Both the position numbers and the translations under genes were made by a program. A DNA stretch of 64,000 bases from Prostheceraeus crozeri. Lineage: Eukaryota > Platyhelminthes > Polycladida > Euryleptidae. The stretch lies in contig CAJQUW010007878.1 in NCBI GenBank assembly GCA_907163375.1, forward strand, positions 62,001 through 126,000, given 5' to 3'. This document shows, piece by piece, positions 9,986 through 22,630 of this stretch. Each line of letters starts with the position of its first letter. The first letter of the stretch is position 1. A model generated the notes under the pieces. It did not search any database and was not told the DNA's origin. It saw only the letters and a program-made list of their open reading frames with translations.

Positions 9986-12900
9986 AATCGAGATTTCTGT
10001 TTGGGAAAGTTCGAAATTTTCAGGAGGAATAACACTATAATTTTGATCTATCCATTCTGCACTTAAGCTATATTTCTGAAAAATATCCTTTGCTGCATCC
10101 GAGATATCGTATTTATCCCTGCATTTTCTAGGATGGCTCTTATACTTTTCTAAAAGAAATCCTGCATTTTCTATCGGTCGAAAATGTGCTTGAAAATGCA
10201 GAAGTCCTTTAATTTCTCTCCATTCTATTTTGAGTGAAATGTCAAGCTCTGGGTAACAGGCGAATTTATTAGTTTACTAGCTTTAAGTGATTTTGTCTGA
10301 CTCTGAGACGACAATGCTTGCTTAACCATGTCGCAATGCTGTGCTATTACCTTCGATGTCGCAATTCACTCTATCACCTGTTAAGTCAATGAACAATAGA
10401 TGCATGTTAGTTATGCATGTTGCATAACTTTTTCAGTTGAAAACAAAATGTTTGACTTTTGCAAATCCATTCCACAAGATTTGATAAATGCCTTCAGTTT
10501 TAGTGAAATATTTCTCATTTTCTGTCGATTTATAGTATTTCAGCAGTTGGGCAGGCACTTATCAACAAGATACTATAACACGTTTGGTTTGCAGCACCTT
10601 AATGAAAAAATATCTACAATAAATGTACATCATTTTTTTAATTATATGTGCACTCAGAACAAAGGTAATAAAAAGAATCTCAATCATTAAGCTGTAATCC
10701 ACTTTCCTATCTGCGCTTTACATTTTTGTCATTATCAGATCATAATGATATAGATAAATCTTAGCACATTAGCTGTGCTTGACCTTTTCAAGTTATCTTC
10801 CATTCAGGCATTATCAAATTAATTGACCTGCGAATTTGATAATCTGCACAAGTAGTCCTGTCATATCAACTAATGTTAAGTCAGATATCGCACGCATAAG
10901 CACGTTTTATAATCAAATACCGGTTATGTTTGGCCGTCCCCTTGCAATGCGTCCTCGTCTCGGAGATTTCAATTAAATTTCGTCCCAGCTATCACCATGA
11001 TCCCATGAAATTGAGTAATGACCTATCTCAACACATTCAATTCTCCCCAAGTGAATGTAGATCGGCTGTTATCCCTATTATTCTAAGCAATCGATTTCAT
11101 TCTCTATCCAACTTCTTTCGATGACAGGGTGATGGGGATGTTGTATATCCCTTTAGAACCTCATCGACCTTCATCAATTCAAGGAATTACGACATTATGG
11201 CAGTTCGTCGTGAATTTATTTAAATGTTACTGAATGAATCATTTTTTAAATGATCTTCAATCATTGATTTAATTCGTATGAATGAAAATACGTGCGTCTT
11301 GAACATTTGCTGGTTTTTGTGATAATTTTGGTGGATTGGTGCGAATTGCATAAATATGATGAAGCAAGGAAGGGAAATCAGAAGAGTAAAGCAAGCTGAT
11401 TTCGACGTTCCTTTGATCACGAGAGGATGTCTTGGAGAACACATAGAAACGTCCGAGATTTTGTCATCAAGATATAGATGGTTTAAGTCATGAAGGGAGA
11501 TGGTCGTCAATCCTCCTGGTCAAACATGCTCCTTGGTGTATCTCTGAATGTCACACTATGATACAATTCAAGAGAATTGACTCCCTTGAAATGACAACTT
11601 TCAGTGTTTTTCATATGAAGTAGATAATAGTTTGCCGCGCTGTGTCTTCAGGTTCAGAGGAAGTTAATAGTACGTGGCACATCCAAAGACAAACTGCTAA
11701 TAGTATGAAATTGTGACAGGTATTTCCTAACTTAACTCGTGACTTCCATTAAACTTGGCGTGTTCGACTTAACGCAGCGAGATTTAGCCGCCTTATTCGT
11801 AGTAGATATCGCCGAATTCTCCTTAACCAATGTCCTACAATCAAAATCATTAATATTCATCACTTCAGCATTATGGTGTCTAAAATGGTGCACACTCAAA
11901 GCACTATGTTCGCCTTCACTGAAATGAAAACGGAACGGTTGACAGCTTTGGTCAATTTATTTTAAGTGACAAATAAATAAGAAAATTCTTCAATTTGATG
12001 TTTATCGTTGCAGTTATGCTCTCATTTAGAGACGTCATAGTAGCAGCAATCCAAATTTTCTATTTTATTGTGTTTTGAAACCTTTCTTACTGCCAGCTCT
12101 CATGCATAAATCATATCTTAGTTTTAAGTTATTTATTTTTGACAGTCATCACTGACAAATTTGTCAATTTAGACCCAAGCAATGAATGTTTTTAATTTTC
12201 GATTTTCTCTATATGGTTGAAAGTTATTAGACAGTAAATTGTTCACTATTTTTAAACTTTTGCTTGAACGTTTTGAAATATATTTCCAACTATTTCTTGC
12301 AAAATTATCTTTGATTTGGCCTGTGAGTCAACTACTCTTTCTTAGGCACATACTGGAATATCTAGGTTTGTTCTGCCATTTTCACTGTATTTTTTAGTGT
12401 AATTGTTTTTCTCAGTGAAGTTAATCAAAAGTGCGGTCAATTTAGTCAAATAAGCTGACATAATTATCCATTTTTGTATTCATACGTCACTAAAGAAACA
12501 ATTGATGACATTCTACTTCATTAGGCATTCATTGCATGAGACCATTTTCGTGACAACATAGTGACAATCGACGGTGCGCGTGACATTTGCATAAAAAGAT
12601 TGTGATATTGCAAACTGTAATAATACGCACACTCGTAGATGAAAGTTCTCGACATTTTTGAAGATTCTTTTTCCGCTTATTGAATGAAATTTGTTCAGTC
12701 CCATGATTCGCCCAAAAATGATGAGAATTGCGAAGGGATAATCGAACATGTTTCTGTCTCGTGTAAATGCTATCAAATTCCTAAGCTTTTGATAACCATT
12801 TCATTATTTACCTCGCCTTCACTCCAGTATCGTTCAGATGACAGAATGATCGGATTGAAATATGCATAATTTTTTCAATCTGGTTTTTTGTAGCAATTAT

Positions 12901-13506
12901 TTTTATGCGGCTTGTCATTGTCTTCTTACATGTTTCAATTACTTGCGTCGAATGCCACGAATCAAGAAAACAGAATTGTTCTAATATCTTAAGATTTCAC
13001 ATGTGAATTGACATTGCTAAGTGGATTGCATCGATCTGTGTTTTTTGAGCTATGAATCCGGTTTCAAGCTATTGATTGCACCAGATAACTTTCTAGCTGA
13101 ATTAGTCAAGTATTGTTGCATGTCTTTAAAATGATTCTTTTAGAAATGATATCATTTAGAAGCATGTCTTTTTCTCATGAGATGAATGCCCCATGCTGTT
13201 TACACTTTCCATTTCGTGATCTGCTCTCTAGATAGCAGGGACGACTGATTCTACCTCTATGGAATAGGTTCCGTTAAATCCGCTAATTTGGATCGCCATG
13301 AATTGAATTGCTGTCATCGTAATCTCGCGCCAATGAAATCTACACAGTCAAAGGAGCTTTAACATTAATCAAATTTCCATCGTCGTCGAAGTCGTGATTA
13401 TTCATATTACTATGTCTGTCATCAAGATGCTGTTTGAAATGTCTATCATTTTAGACCAATTCATGCGATAAATACTAACTGCATTTTCGGGGGATTAATT
13501 CATGAA
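9986..13506. other. Unassigned AT-rich DNA
   Basis: Apart from the possible continuation of the GIY-YIG fossil to about 10250, no exon, ORF family or bounded mobile element could be supported. Open frames at 10400-10690, 11220-11510 and 12513-12776 have no recognisable domain. A small inverted repeat (AATTTGATAAT / ATTATCAAATT) lies at about 10811-10848. Confidence 0.45.
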
Positions 13507-13835
13507 AAGAATACACTGTGAAATCAGAAATTTACCATATTTACTTCCTTTTTCGTTTTGCGTCCTTTGTGCATCCTTAGTAGGGGAGGACCGGTTTTTC
13601 CAATCGATTTTCTCCACAAGTCGCAGTTGGTAGCGTCATTCTTCGTCAAGCCAAGCTCCCTGCAATCAGCAAATACCGTTTCGCGGCACGTCGTCTTAGT
13701 ACGGCCTCTCCGCGTTGACCCCGGCAGGTCAATGCCATTCGTGTTCTTGACCTAGTTATTCTCTGTCTTCTGGAGAACATGCCCGAACCATCTAAGACAG
13801 CCCCTTTTCAAGACTGTCTCGATTTCTTCTTGCAT
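13507..13835 (-). pseudogene. RTE-type LINE 3' end (C-terminal coding plus 3' UTR)
   Basis: From a start at 13835 one frame reads MQEEIETVLKRGCLRWFGHV, then LQKTENN, a single stop, RRGRTKTTCRETVFADCREL, GLTKNDATNCDLWRKSIGKT and GPPLLRMHKGRK. RWFGHV...W, R(R)GR(P)K..W(R)E.V..DCRELGL...DA.(N)R..WR.. is the C-terminal signature of RTE LINEs. Only about 95 codons and a short 3' tail remain, so this is a strongly 5'-truncated copy. The tail ends in TTTCACAGTGTAT, which recurs at 14646. Confidence 0.85.
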
Positions 13836-14645
13836 GCATATATGTATTGGATAGTATGATTTATTTGATGATTATAGCGAAAGCATTCTGATGATTTAAG
13901 GGAAGTATCTTAATATATCATTAAGGTCATCAGCACACATTACACAAGATTACATTTGACTGTGCGCACTATTCATATCAGAACATGTTGAATGAAGAGA
14001 ATCAGAAGCCAGCACAGATACTTAAGTCATACTTTAAGGAAGCTCATTATCGTGTTCTCGGGTTTCCTCGTAAATTAAAATAAGGAGAGAACCAATAATG
14101 GACGATAGTTTTACGTTGGTGTTACTATACTATCTGCATGAATTCCTAAAACAGATTTTCATAATTTCATGACCTCGATCACGATCATGAAATTGAAGTA
14201 GAGACCAAGTGAACCAACAAATTAGTCAAGACATTTCATTGAAATTAAATCTACAAATAGACTAATAAGGATGGGGCACAAGATCACATCAAACAACGTT
14301 AAAGAGATTACAGATTTATGTTACAGAGATTTGTCGGGAGAAAAAGAAAGAAATGACGAATAAAATATTCAATCATTTCTTGAATCTAGTCAGCACTTTC
14401 AACTTCAGTTGAATAGTTTCCTATTCATATTTCTCCGAGTTAGGCAATCGTAGATTATATGAACATTCTCAACTTTATTTCCGAATCGGAATGTCGAAAA
14501 TTTTAAAGTGGTTATCCGATTTGCGAGTTCGATGCCATCCATGTCTTACGCAATGAATATCTTCTGATTTACTTAATGAATCATTCTTTCATTCATAGAA
14601 CAAGCACCGCTGGTTATGTGCTATAGGGAATTGTCTTCTATTTGG

Positions 14646-14700
14646 GGATACACTGTGAAATCTGAAATTTACCATACTTACTTTTTCGTCTTGCTGCACA
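14646..14700 (-). repeat. Second copy of the RTE 3' tail
   Basis: The sequence from ATACACTGTGAAATCTGAAA onward matches 13507-13560 at about 85-90%. It is either an extremely short insertion of the same LINE or a rearranged piece of its tail. The 0.8 kb between the two (13836-14645) holds no recognisable gene. Confidence 0.7.
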
Positions 14701-15446
14701 GAGTAAGTACCTAAAATGTTGAATTCAACGTAGCAAAGTGGGTCAAGGCAGCTAAATTTAAAAAATGAGCTAGCGACTAGTTAGTTCTTATAGAAAATGC
14801 AAAATATTATTTAAAAGAAAATCATTATATCCTATAATGTCTAGCAATCACTAGAAGTCACATTTCATGTCAGACTTTGTCTCTCCGAAGTCATAGATCA
14901 GAATTACTTAAATATTGTCATATGGGATAGTATTTTGAACATGGACTTTTCCGTGCACAATGGTAGAAATGCTAAGCTCACTCCACAATTTATCGTCCAT
15001 TTCTCTCCGTGTTTCGAGTGTTGGAAGCATTATTGGCAATGCAGTTTTTGCGCTGATGGTTATCATATTAGGCTAAAGATCTGATTGAACTAAAGAGGCA
15101 TCGAAATGTTCCCGTTTTATCAGTATGTCAAAATCAAGAGAAAGCCTAAATCCTTGCTGAAAAATCCTTTAATTCATGCATACAGTATGCCAGACCAAAC
15201 TTTCTGCTTCTTTAACACTGGCACAGGCTGGGCATCCATGATGATTTAGGTGAATAATTTAAGGATTTTGCAACGATTTCCAAAATTATCTATGACTTAA
15301 GGGACAAGGTTTCAATTAGAATCTGATGTCACCGTCGGAAAGCCTATGTTGAAAATATTCATGAACAATCGTTGTGTTATTCTAATTGGGCCAAACCACG
15401 GAAACGTTGGCTACATTTCATAGCAAAACTCAATCGAAAACCAACA
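14701..15446. other. Unassigned AT-rich DNA
   Basis: No ORF, exon or bounded repeat recognised. Confidence 0.5.
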
Positions 15447-15450
15447 TTAT

Positions 15451-15468
15451 AATAATAATAATAATAAT
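15451..15468. repeat. (AAT)6 microsatellite at the LINE 3' end
   Basis: Six perfect AAT units on the + strand mark the 3' end of the minus-strand LINE. Confidence 0.95.
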
Positions 15469-15575
15469 TTGTATTTGGCAAATTTACATAAGATACACAA
15501 CATTCTTTTTTTGATCTGTTTATGGGTGACAAATACAATGGCCCTTTAAGGGCAGGCATGGATGGAACGAAAAAG

Positions 15576-17772
15576 TTACCATACATCATTTCGGCGGAAA
15601 TATGTATCAATACTTCGTTTAAAAGAAGTAATGCTTGGAACTTCAATCTCCTCATCTGTTAATTGATTCCAGTGTGAAACAACGTCGTTGGAAAAGAAAT
15701 GGAAATACACTTTTGTACGGCACAACTTTGGGTGAATCTTATAATTGTTACCTCGGGTACATCTGCTCGGCGAATAAGAAAAAAGTTGTTCGAAAGAGAC
15801 ATTAACCATGTTGTTCAATATTTTATATAAAAATATGAGCTTGTAGCGAATACGACGGGATCTAAGAGAATACAATTGGAGTCGATGTAGGCGATCACGA
15901 TAGGTAAGATTTCTTAAGTCAACGAAGAAACGCGAAAACCGCCTTTGAACTTTTTCGATTTCCTCAGATAAGTATTTTTGATGAGGGGACCATAATATCG
16001 ATGAAAATTCCAAGATAGACCTCACATAACTTTTATACAGTAAAATTGAAGTACCACGATCTTTCAGTAAGAATACACGTTTGATCATACCAAGTGTACG
16101 ATTAGCTTTGGTTATAATTTCACCAATGTGGTAATTCCAACTGAAAGGAGAATGCAAGGTGAGTCCAAGATCACGAATCACGGAAGTATCAATAAAATAG
16201 GATTATCGTGTAAATAGTAGAGATGGGAAGCACTTTCACCAAAAGAAATAGATTTACACTTGCTGCTGTTCAATGGAAGTCTATTCCGGAGCGACCATTC
16301 AAAAACACGATTAACGTCATCTTGTAAAGATGTCCAATGTTGTGTCAAAGTATCACGATGACGATCGTAAGCCACATATAATTTGACATCGTCTGCATAT
16401 TTAATCATTTCTGAGCTCAAGATAACTTCATCAAGATCATTGACAAACAAGACAAACAAGATGGGACCCAACACAGATCCTTGTATAATACCACTACGAA
16501 TATCTTTGTATGATGAAAGGGAGCTACGAACCCGAACTTGCTGTTTGCGGTCTTTTAGGAAGTCTGAAATCCACCTGACAATACTATCATTCAGACAATA
16601 ATGCTTGAGTTTTCGAAGTAACAATGTATGAGGAACTTTCTCAAACGCCTTCGAAAAGTCCAAGGAAATGACATCAACACCTTTTGAGAGGTCAAGATTC
16701 TTGAGAAGATAATTATAGAATAACACTCCAGCTGTCTCGACAGAAGCACCTGGTAGAAAACCATGTTGAGAAAAATTAATCATATTCTGCTTTGTAAGGA
16801 AGTTGACAATATCTGTTGAAATTATCCTCTCCATTATTCGACTTACACAAGATGTAACGCCAATCGGTCTATAATTATCGAAATTTTCTTTTGAACCACT
16901 CTTATGGACAGGTGTAATGATGACTTTCTTCCAAGAGTCAGGAATGCGTCCCTGTGACATTGAAAGTCGAAAAAATCACAAAGTTTGGAGGCAAGGAAGA
17001 TTCCACCATTCTTTACATGCAAATATGATAATCCGTCAGAATCCAAAGTTGATGAAGACGGTAGTTTGGCAATAACTGCAACAATTTCAGAAAGATCAAA
17101 TTCAATATCATCCATGGATAAATTCCCTGCTGAATTCAGCGTACTATCACTAAAATACTGATCAAGCTGTTGAGGATCTGCCGAGGAGTTTGACCAAAAC
17201 CCACTGTTGAATATTTCTGCTATCTCATTGGAATCACTCCTAATATTTCCATTATGCAACTTCATGCTAGACAACGGGCTCCTGACTTTCAATTTGCTGT
17301 TCACTACACTCCAGAAAATTTTGGGTTTATTCTTCATAGCAGAAATAATTTGTTTTTCGTGCGCAAGTTGTGCGTCAGCGATAGAGTTATGAAGGATATT
17401 GTGCGATCGCTGTAACAATAGAAGGTTACTAAAAGACGGGTTAGTCTTCCAAGCACTATGGAAGCGTCGACAATATCGAAGAGCAGTTCTCACTTTACTT
17501 GAGTTGGTAGGTTGCCAAGATTTGCGGTGACCTTCTGGTATAGAGATAGCACTTGCAGCATGAATATTCGATAAGTATTGAGACCAAACTGTATTAACGT
17601 CAACGTTTGAAGAATAGTTCCATGTAGCCTGGGTCAGATGTTTCCGATATTTTGACCAGTTTGCTTTTTGGAAGATCGGATATGTATTCTCACATGCATT
17701 CTCATATGCATTCTCCATGATACGATATTCTTTTTGAATATTCTGAAGATGCAGCTTGATGTAACACGACAT
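15576..17772 (-). pseudogene. LINE polyprotein: linker, reverse transcriptase and C-terminal region
   Basis: The linker (17772 to about 17000) includes MKNKPKIFWSVVNSKLKV and SSTLDSDGLSYLHVKNGG, as in the CR1/jockey/Rex1 group. After a shift near 16955 the RT reads GRIPDSWKKVIITPVHKSGS, NYRPIGVTSCVSRIMERIIS, SQHGFLPGASVETAGVLF, motif A VISLDFSKAFEKVPH, motif B SGIIQGSVLGPILFVLFVND and an intact catalytic MIKYADDVKLYV. A second shift lies near 16185, within a run rich in T, after which VIRDLGLTLHSPFSWNYHI, LEFSSILWSPHQKYLSEEIE and VQRRFSRFF follow. The protein ends at 15576 with SIDTYFRRNDVW. Catalytic aspartates appear intact; loss of function comes from the missing endonuclease and two indels. 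Confidence 0.9.
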
Positions 17773-20700
17773 CGACCTATTACATACAAAACATCAATTT
17801 CATACTATCTTCACATTTGTGTACAGAGATCATTTAATATGGTAACGCTTGCGACAGAGATAAATATTTCATTATAAATTTTTTGAGGTTGCATGGATAT
17901 TTTATCTAAACTACAGAAGCTGTTGTCTCAAAAACGAAATGATGAATAAATGATGAATGGTTGATTTCTTCATGTTTGAATAGATTACTGAATGCACCGG
18001 TTGCGAGATTTCAATCAATCTTGACGATAACGCTCGCGACATTATCTAATAAAATTGCGTATAACATAAATTTTGCATTAAATTTGTCATCACAGACGAT
18101 AACAAAAATGAAGATTACAAGATTGAACTATTAGTTTAGAAACAGCAGACCAAACATTTTATTTGTACCGAAATCATAACACAGAAGTTAAACATAGTGT
18201 AAGATGAACGTCAACATCGGAGAGTACTATAATTTGGGTAGCTATAGCCATAGAATCATGAAAAAGCTTTTGTCACTTGAGGAAGAAACTTCCTTTACCT
18301 CAACGAGTCTTTCTCTGGTTTATGACAGGAGATGGAACTTCTTTAGTCCTTGTACATGTATTTACCCCCCCGCTTTTGTCCTTGTACTTAGGCCTACAGG
18401 ACCAGGCCTCGCTTTGGCCTGAATTAATGTCCGTATATGAATTTATTCTGTCTATGTTGTAAGTTAAACAACTCAAATAAAGGATTGGGCGTATTAATGA
18501 ATGCCAAATATAGTTCAGATTGGTTTTGCTATCTAAATTTCAATAATAAATAAAACTAGATAATTGCAATTAGGCCAACAATTAGACCACTGTACAACAA
18601 ATTGCAGTTGTCTGTAATTAATCACACTTTCTGAGTAATTGGCACAATCTGATATAGGCCTACTTGCAATATCGAATCAGAGATCTCGGTATTTGATAAA
18701 TATTGATTCTCGAGATTGAGATTCGAAATCAAGATGAAATTCACTAAGTGTATGTTATGGCAACGCTCGCGACAGACATTAAATTGATTATCTTCCAGGA
18801 ACTTTGTTGATTATCACACTGATTAGCATTCATGGAAACTCGATAATCTTTGGTAGTATAAACTGGCTAATCATTCTTGTCTCTGAGGGAAAAAACTTAT
18901 TCTATATTTTAGGCAACGCTCGCGACATTCTAATATAGAAATTTGATATTTTCTAAAGAGTCATAATTAACTTTGACAGAAAGTTGTCTTTCAGATACAT
19001 TGACTAATGTGAAATCTTCTAGCATCACAAACGATTTTTCAACTTAATATTGACATTTTCAAGTACAAAATGCATTGAAGCACACAGCTCATAAAATAGG
19101 GGCATAATTGAAACTTATGTTTTTATACTACCCTTTGTCATCTATGCAGACATATTTCAACTCTTCAACTAGCATACGTCTGATATTTAGACTATATATT
19201 ATATCATGGTCATCGGCATAATTCGTCAAGAACTGATTTGAAAGTTAACTTCGGTGCAACCAACTCGTGGTTTCACCCAATTATAATTTCAGAGAAACAC
19301 ATGAAGGCATAATGACACCTGAAGAACATCCAGGTAGTCATCAAAGTCTTCCCATTTTACATGTTCATCATGATTATGATTATTTTCTTTCATATAACTA
19401 TACTTTCGCAACTTTATACAATTAGAAGCTTTCACACATTGGCAGGTTTAAATGGGCACAGGCGTTTTCTGCATATCAATTGTACATAGGTCAAAATGTA
19501 TCTTGGTAGTAGGTTTTGGTTAAGATAAAATTTCCTTGTTTATAAGAACGACAATAATAATCCAGAAATATATCCTCTCTCTCTGATGATCAACTGAATG
19601 TATTGTTGGCTAGAGCTACAGTTTTCACCTGAGAAAACTGCTATCGGTAGGCCTACTTTGTTATGTGAGTGTTGAGCACAAGTGGTCGAGTTTTCACCAT
19701 GTACATTCTATATGTTACGTTGAAGTCTGCATTTTACTTTGCTTCTACACCTCCTGATTTGTTTTAGAAAATGCATCAGAAATGACATTTCATGCAGAAA
19801 TGACATTTTGGCAATTCGTTGTCGGTCTGTAACAAGGTTGGTATGGATATATGAACGACTAATTTTCACAATTAAGGACATATACGCCACAACTAATATA
19901 CCTACCTTGCCTGTTTTTTAAAATTTGATACCATTGCATATCTTAAAATATTCCGAAGGCTTTTCAATAGAAATATTCTGTTGTCTTGTTATCCAATCAA
20001 TTTTTTTTAATTTCTCTATTTTAGGAAAGTCAGATATTTAGGACTTCAACCCTCTGATGAAAACTTGATGTTCCTGAGTACACTAAATAATTTTTCTTTC
20101 AGATTATGCCAGATTAAAATTAGCATTGCTTTACTTTTCAGGAGATGCAGCAGATCAGCTAGCATAATTTAATGCATCTACATAGAAAGCTTTCTTTCCA
20201 ATGACAGAATTACTAATCTTCAGATTTCTATTTGTTTCATTATAAATGTTTTATGCCAGTACATTTATTAAAAACGTTTATTAGTACATATATCAAAAAC
20301 TTTAAAAAATTATTAGCACATGCTAAAAACTTGTGTATCCGGTGATGTTTTTCTCTATGTAACCAATTCAATCCGTTTGGAGGGGTCAAGGATGAAAAAC
20401 TTTGATCTACAATCATTTTATCACTAAAAATGTATATCTATTTCCCTGAGTAAAAATATCATTGAACATCTCTGATTAGAACATCTCGTCCGTGCATGAG
20501 GTTCGCTATTGTAAAGGAAAAAAGTTCTAATCGCGACCTTTTTCAGACGCAAAGCTCTATTTACTGTTCAGTTAACGACTTATCCGTTAACAGATCTATA
20601 AATGAAGTTATACGTCTAAAAATGGGAGCGATGAAAACATTTTCCTCTACCTGATTAGCAGAAATTAAATATTTTTCTATTTTAAATGATAATCGAATCA

Positions 20701-21243
20701 CTTTTAAATGGTGAAAAACCTTCGGATAATTGCAAGTCGGAATTAATTTTTTTTTGCATTTTATTCGAATAATCGAATCGGACATCCAAATTTTTGAATC
20801 GGCAATCGGATTTTTTAATTTTCAAATCGCGTCCATTATTGATAATTAAATATTATAATCAATTTTTTAATTATGCTGTGAACAATATAAAGTTGTTGTC
20901 AGCACATGATTATTTCTTAAAGGGCTCTTGATCTGTGTAGATACAAGCGCATGAATCAGAGATTGAAAATGATCACGATCCGGGTAATCCAGTCGGAAGT
21001 CTCCGGATCCGGTCTGCGATCCCCATATGAAAATATTCCACGATCAGTATTTTCGATGAGTCTAAATGTCATCAGTGCAACGGTCTTTCATGCTTGCGTT
21101 AAGAATTAAGATGTGTGACTCTTAAATTGATTGCTTTAGGTTTTCATATTAGATCTTAAAATTTCAGATGCATTCACTAATCAAGTAATCAGTAATGACG
21201 AAGGATTCGACTTTTTTGTGACTTAAGTAGTTTTTCATTCTAG
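17773..21243. other. Unassigned DNA between the LINE and the first visible MTAP exon
   Basis: This should be MTAP intron if the gene continues upstream. I looked for earlier MTAP exons (phosphate-binding, GSR and YDGSHSC-type blocks) and did not find them. A (TTCGAAT/AATCGGA)-rich stretch lies at about 20765-20830. The cluster of a repeated 13-mer at 17843-18928 is listed separately. Confidence 0.5.
17843..18928 (+). repeat. Four dispersed copies of AACGCTCGCGACA
   Basis: The word occurs at 17844 (with one T for C), 18029, 18761 and 18914, always on the + strand. Two copies share GGCAACGCTCGCGACA and two share the extension ACATT. Such a CpG-rich word recurring four times in 1.1 kb of AT-rich DNA is not expected by chance. 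Whether it is a protein site or the worn core of a short repeat is unknown. Confidence 0.7.
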
Positions 21244-21483
21244 GTTTTCATTGATGCTTGTAAAGAAGCGGGAGTAGAATGCAGGACAACGGGAACTGTG
21301 GTTACTATTGAGGGACCACGGTTCTCTACTCGAGCTGAATCTAACATGTTTCGTCAATGGGGAGGAGAAGTCATCAACATGACGTCTGTTCCCGAAGTTC
21401 AACTCGCGAAAGAAGCAGGGTTGTCCTATGCAGCCTTAGCAGCGGTTACAGATTATGATTGTTGGCGCGAGGAAGAAAAGGCG
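21244..21483 (+). CDS. MTAP: S-methyl-5'-thioadenosine phosphorylase, internal exon (80 codons)
   Basis: MTAP cleaves methylthioadenosine with phosphate to adenine and methylthioribose-1-phosphate in the cytosol, the first step of methionine salvage after polyamine synthesis. The exon is bounded by TTCATTCTAG at its 5' side and GTAAGT at its 3' side and is open in phase 0. It starts [20 protein letters not shown] and contains [40 protein letters not shown] and [13 protein letters not shown]. Known active-site elements of the family are present: GPRFSTRAE, the methionine of NMT(S/T)VPE that contacts the ribose, and the two aspartates of TDYDCW that recognise adenine. Identity to the human protein recalled from memory is about two thirds. 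No stop or frameshift is seen, so the gene looks functional. The N-terminal exons lie upstream, outside what I could find. Confidence 0.96.
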
Positions 21484-22630
21484 GTAAGTTACTTGTTGCA
21501 CTGCTGCTTAAAGTTTTGACAGTAGTAACCAGTTTATCTATATAATCATGATCGGTAATCGAGCAACGCATGTCAACTCTCGCAACGAAGTCGATTTATC
21601 TTCATCATCATTGGTTGTTTGAATTTTACCCCATCAGGATGAGGACTCGAACCGAATATGAGGAATATCATGGAAACCATGACTTCCCTTTTGTGAGTTA
21701 AAAGACGGAACCTCTAAAATAGCAGTGAGTTTATTACGTCGCTCTGAATCGCAATTGGATGTATGATTTGCGTGTGTGAATGTGCTACCATACTTACTGA
21801 AGCCACAATTTTATGTTGAATGAAGTGTGGGCACAAAACATACAAAGAAATTTCTCATCTGAAACACAGTCGGCTCCTCATTGGATTCATTTCTCCATGA
21901 AATTTTTTTCTTTTCAGTTTTGAATAGGCGATATCATGAAGGTAAACTTGGGTTTCAAAACAATGGCATGGACATGTCTTTAGAGATCTCTTTAATGATG
22001 AGTTTATCGCATGGTGTTCGAAACGGTTAACAAAGAATGTGCATCAGTTTCCTGCATGCTTGAGTAGGCATTTCAAACATGAATACATTGTAGTAAGATT
22101 TGCAATTGACACTGTACAGCAGACATGAAAACCGGCCCTCAGATCGAACTGCAATGCAAACCAGTTCTCTTAGCTTTTGCTAAATGTGTATATTTATTTT
22201 GAAAAATTTTGCTATTAGAAAGCACATATATCATCAGAAAACAGTATCATATTTTCGTGCATTTGAAAATGCGTGAGTTATGAGCGTGTAATCTGTTGCG
22301 GATCCTGTCTCTGCGGGAAGATATTTGCAAGATGAAGAAACGCGATTGCCATGTTGATCACAATGAACAGATGTAATGCGTGTCACATCAGCGAATTCGT
22401 GAAGTCAACTACACATTGATTATTTTGCAGAGTTCTGTATTTAATGAAAGGATCTGAGTGCTCATAAAATCGTATCAATAAATACATGTGTACCAAGTCT
22501 ACCGTGTTTCTCCGCTAGAACCTCGGCCTTCAATAGAACCCGCGAAGGACACTCGGTATATAATCAACAATGGTCATCATTAACCCAACTAATTATCAAC
22601 CTTCGCTCGTGGCCAGTCGAAGCACCTATC

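Larger units (their letters stand above)
15447..17772 (-). mobile_element. CR1/jockey-group LINE, 5'-truncated, with (AAT)n tail
   Basis: Read on the minus strand the element holds pre-RT linker, RT and C-terminal region. A short 3' UTR follows (CATGCCTGCCCTTAAAGGGC, then AAATTTGCCAAATACAAATT) and the copy ends in six ATT units (15451-15468), the kind of microsatellite tail made in target-primed reverse transcription. The endonuclease domain is absent beyond about 17775, so it is truncated by perhaps half. Only two frame breaks are seen in about 2.2 kb of coding, so this is among the youngest LINE copies in the window. I could not define target duplications. Confidence 0.9.

Noticed and set aside
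1-21243. Upstream MTAP exons
   Set aside because: No stretch encoding the N-terminal phosphate-binding or YDGSHSC-type blocks could be recognised; they may lie outside the window or be too diverged to see by eye.
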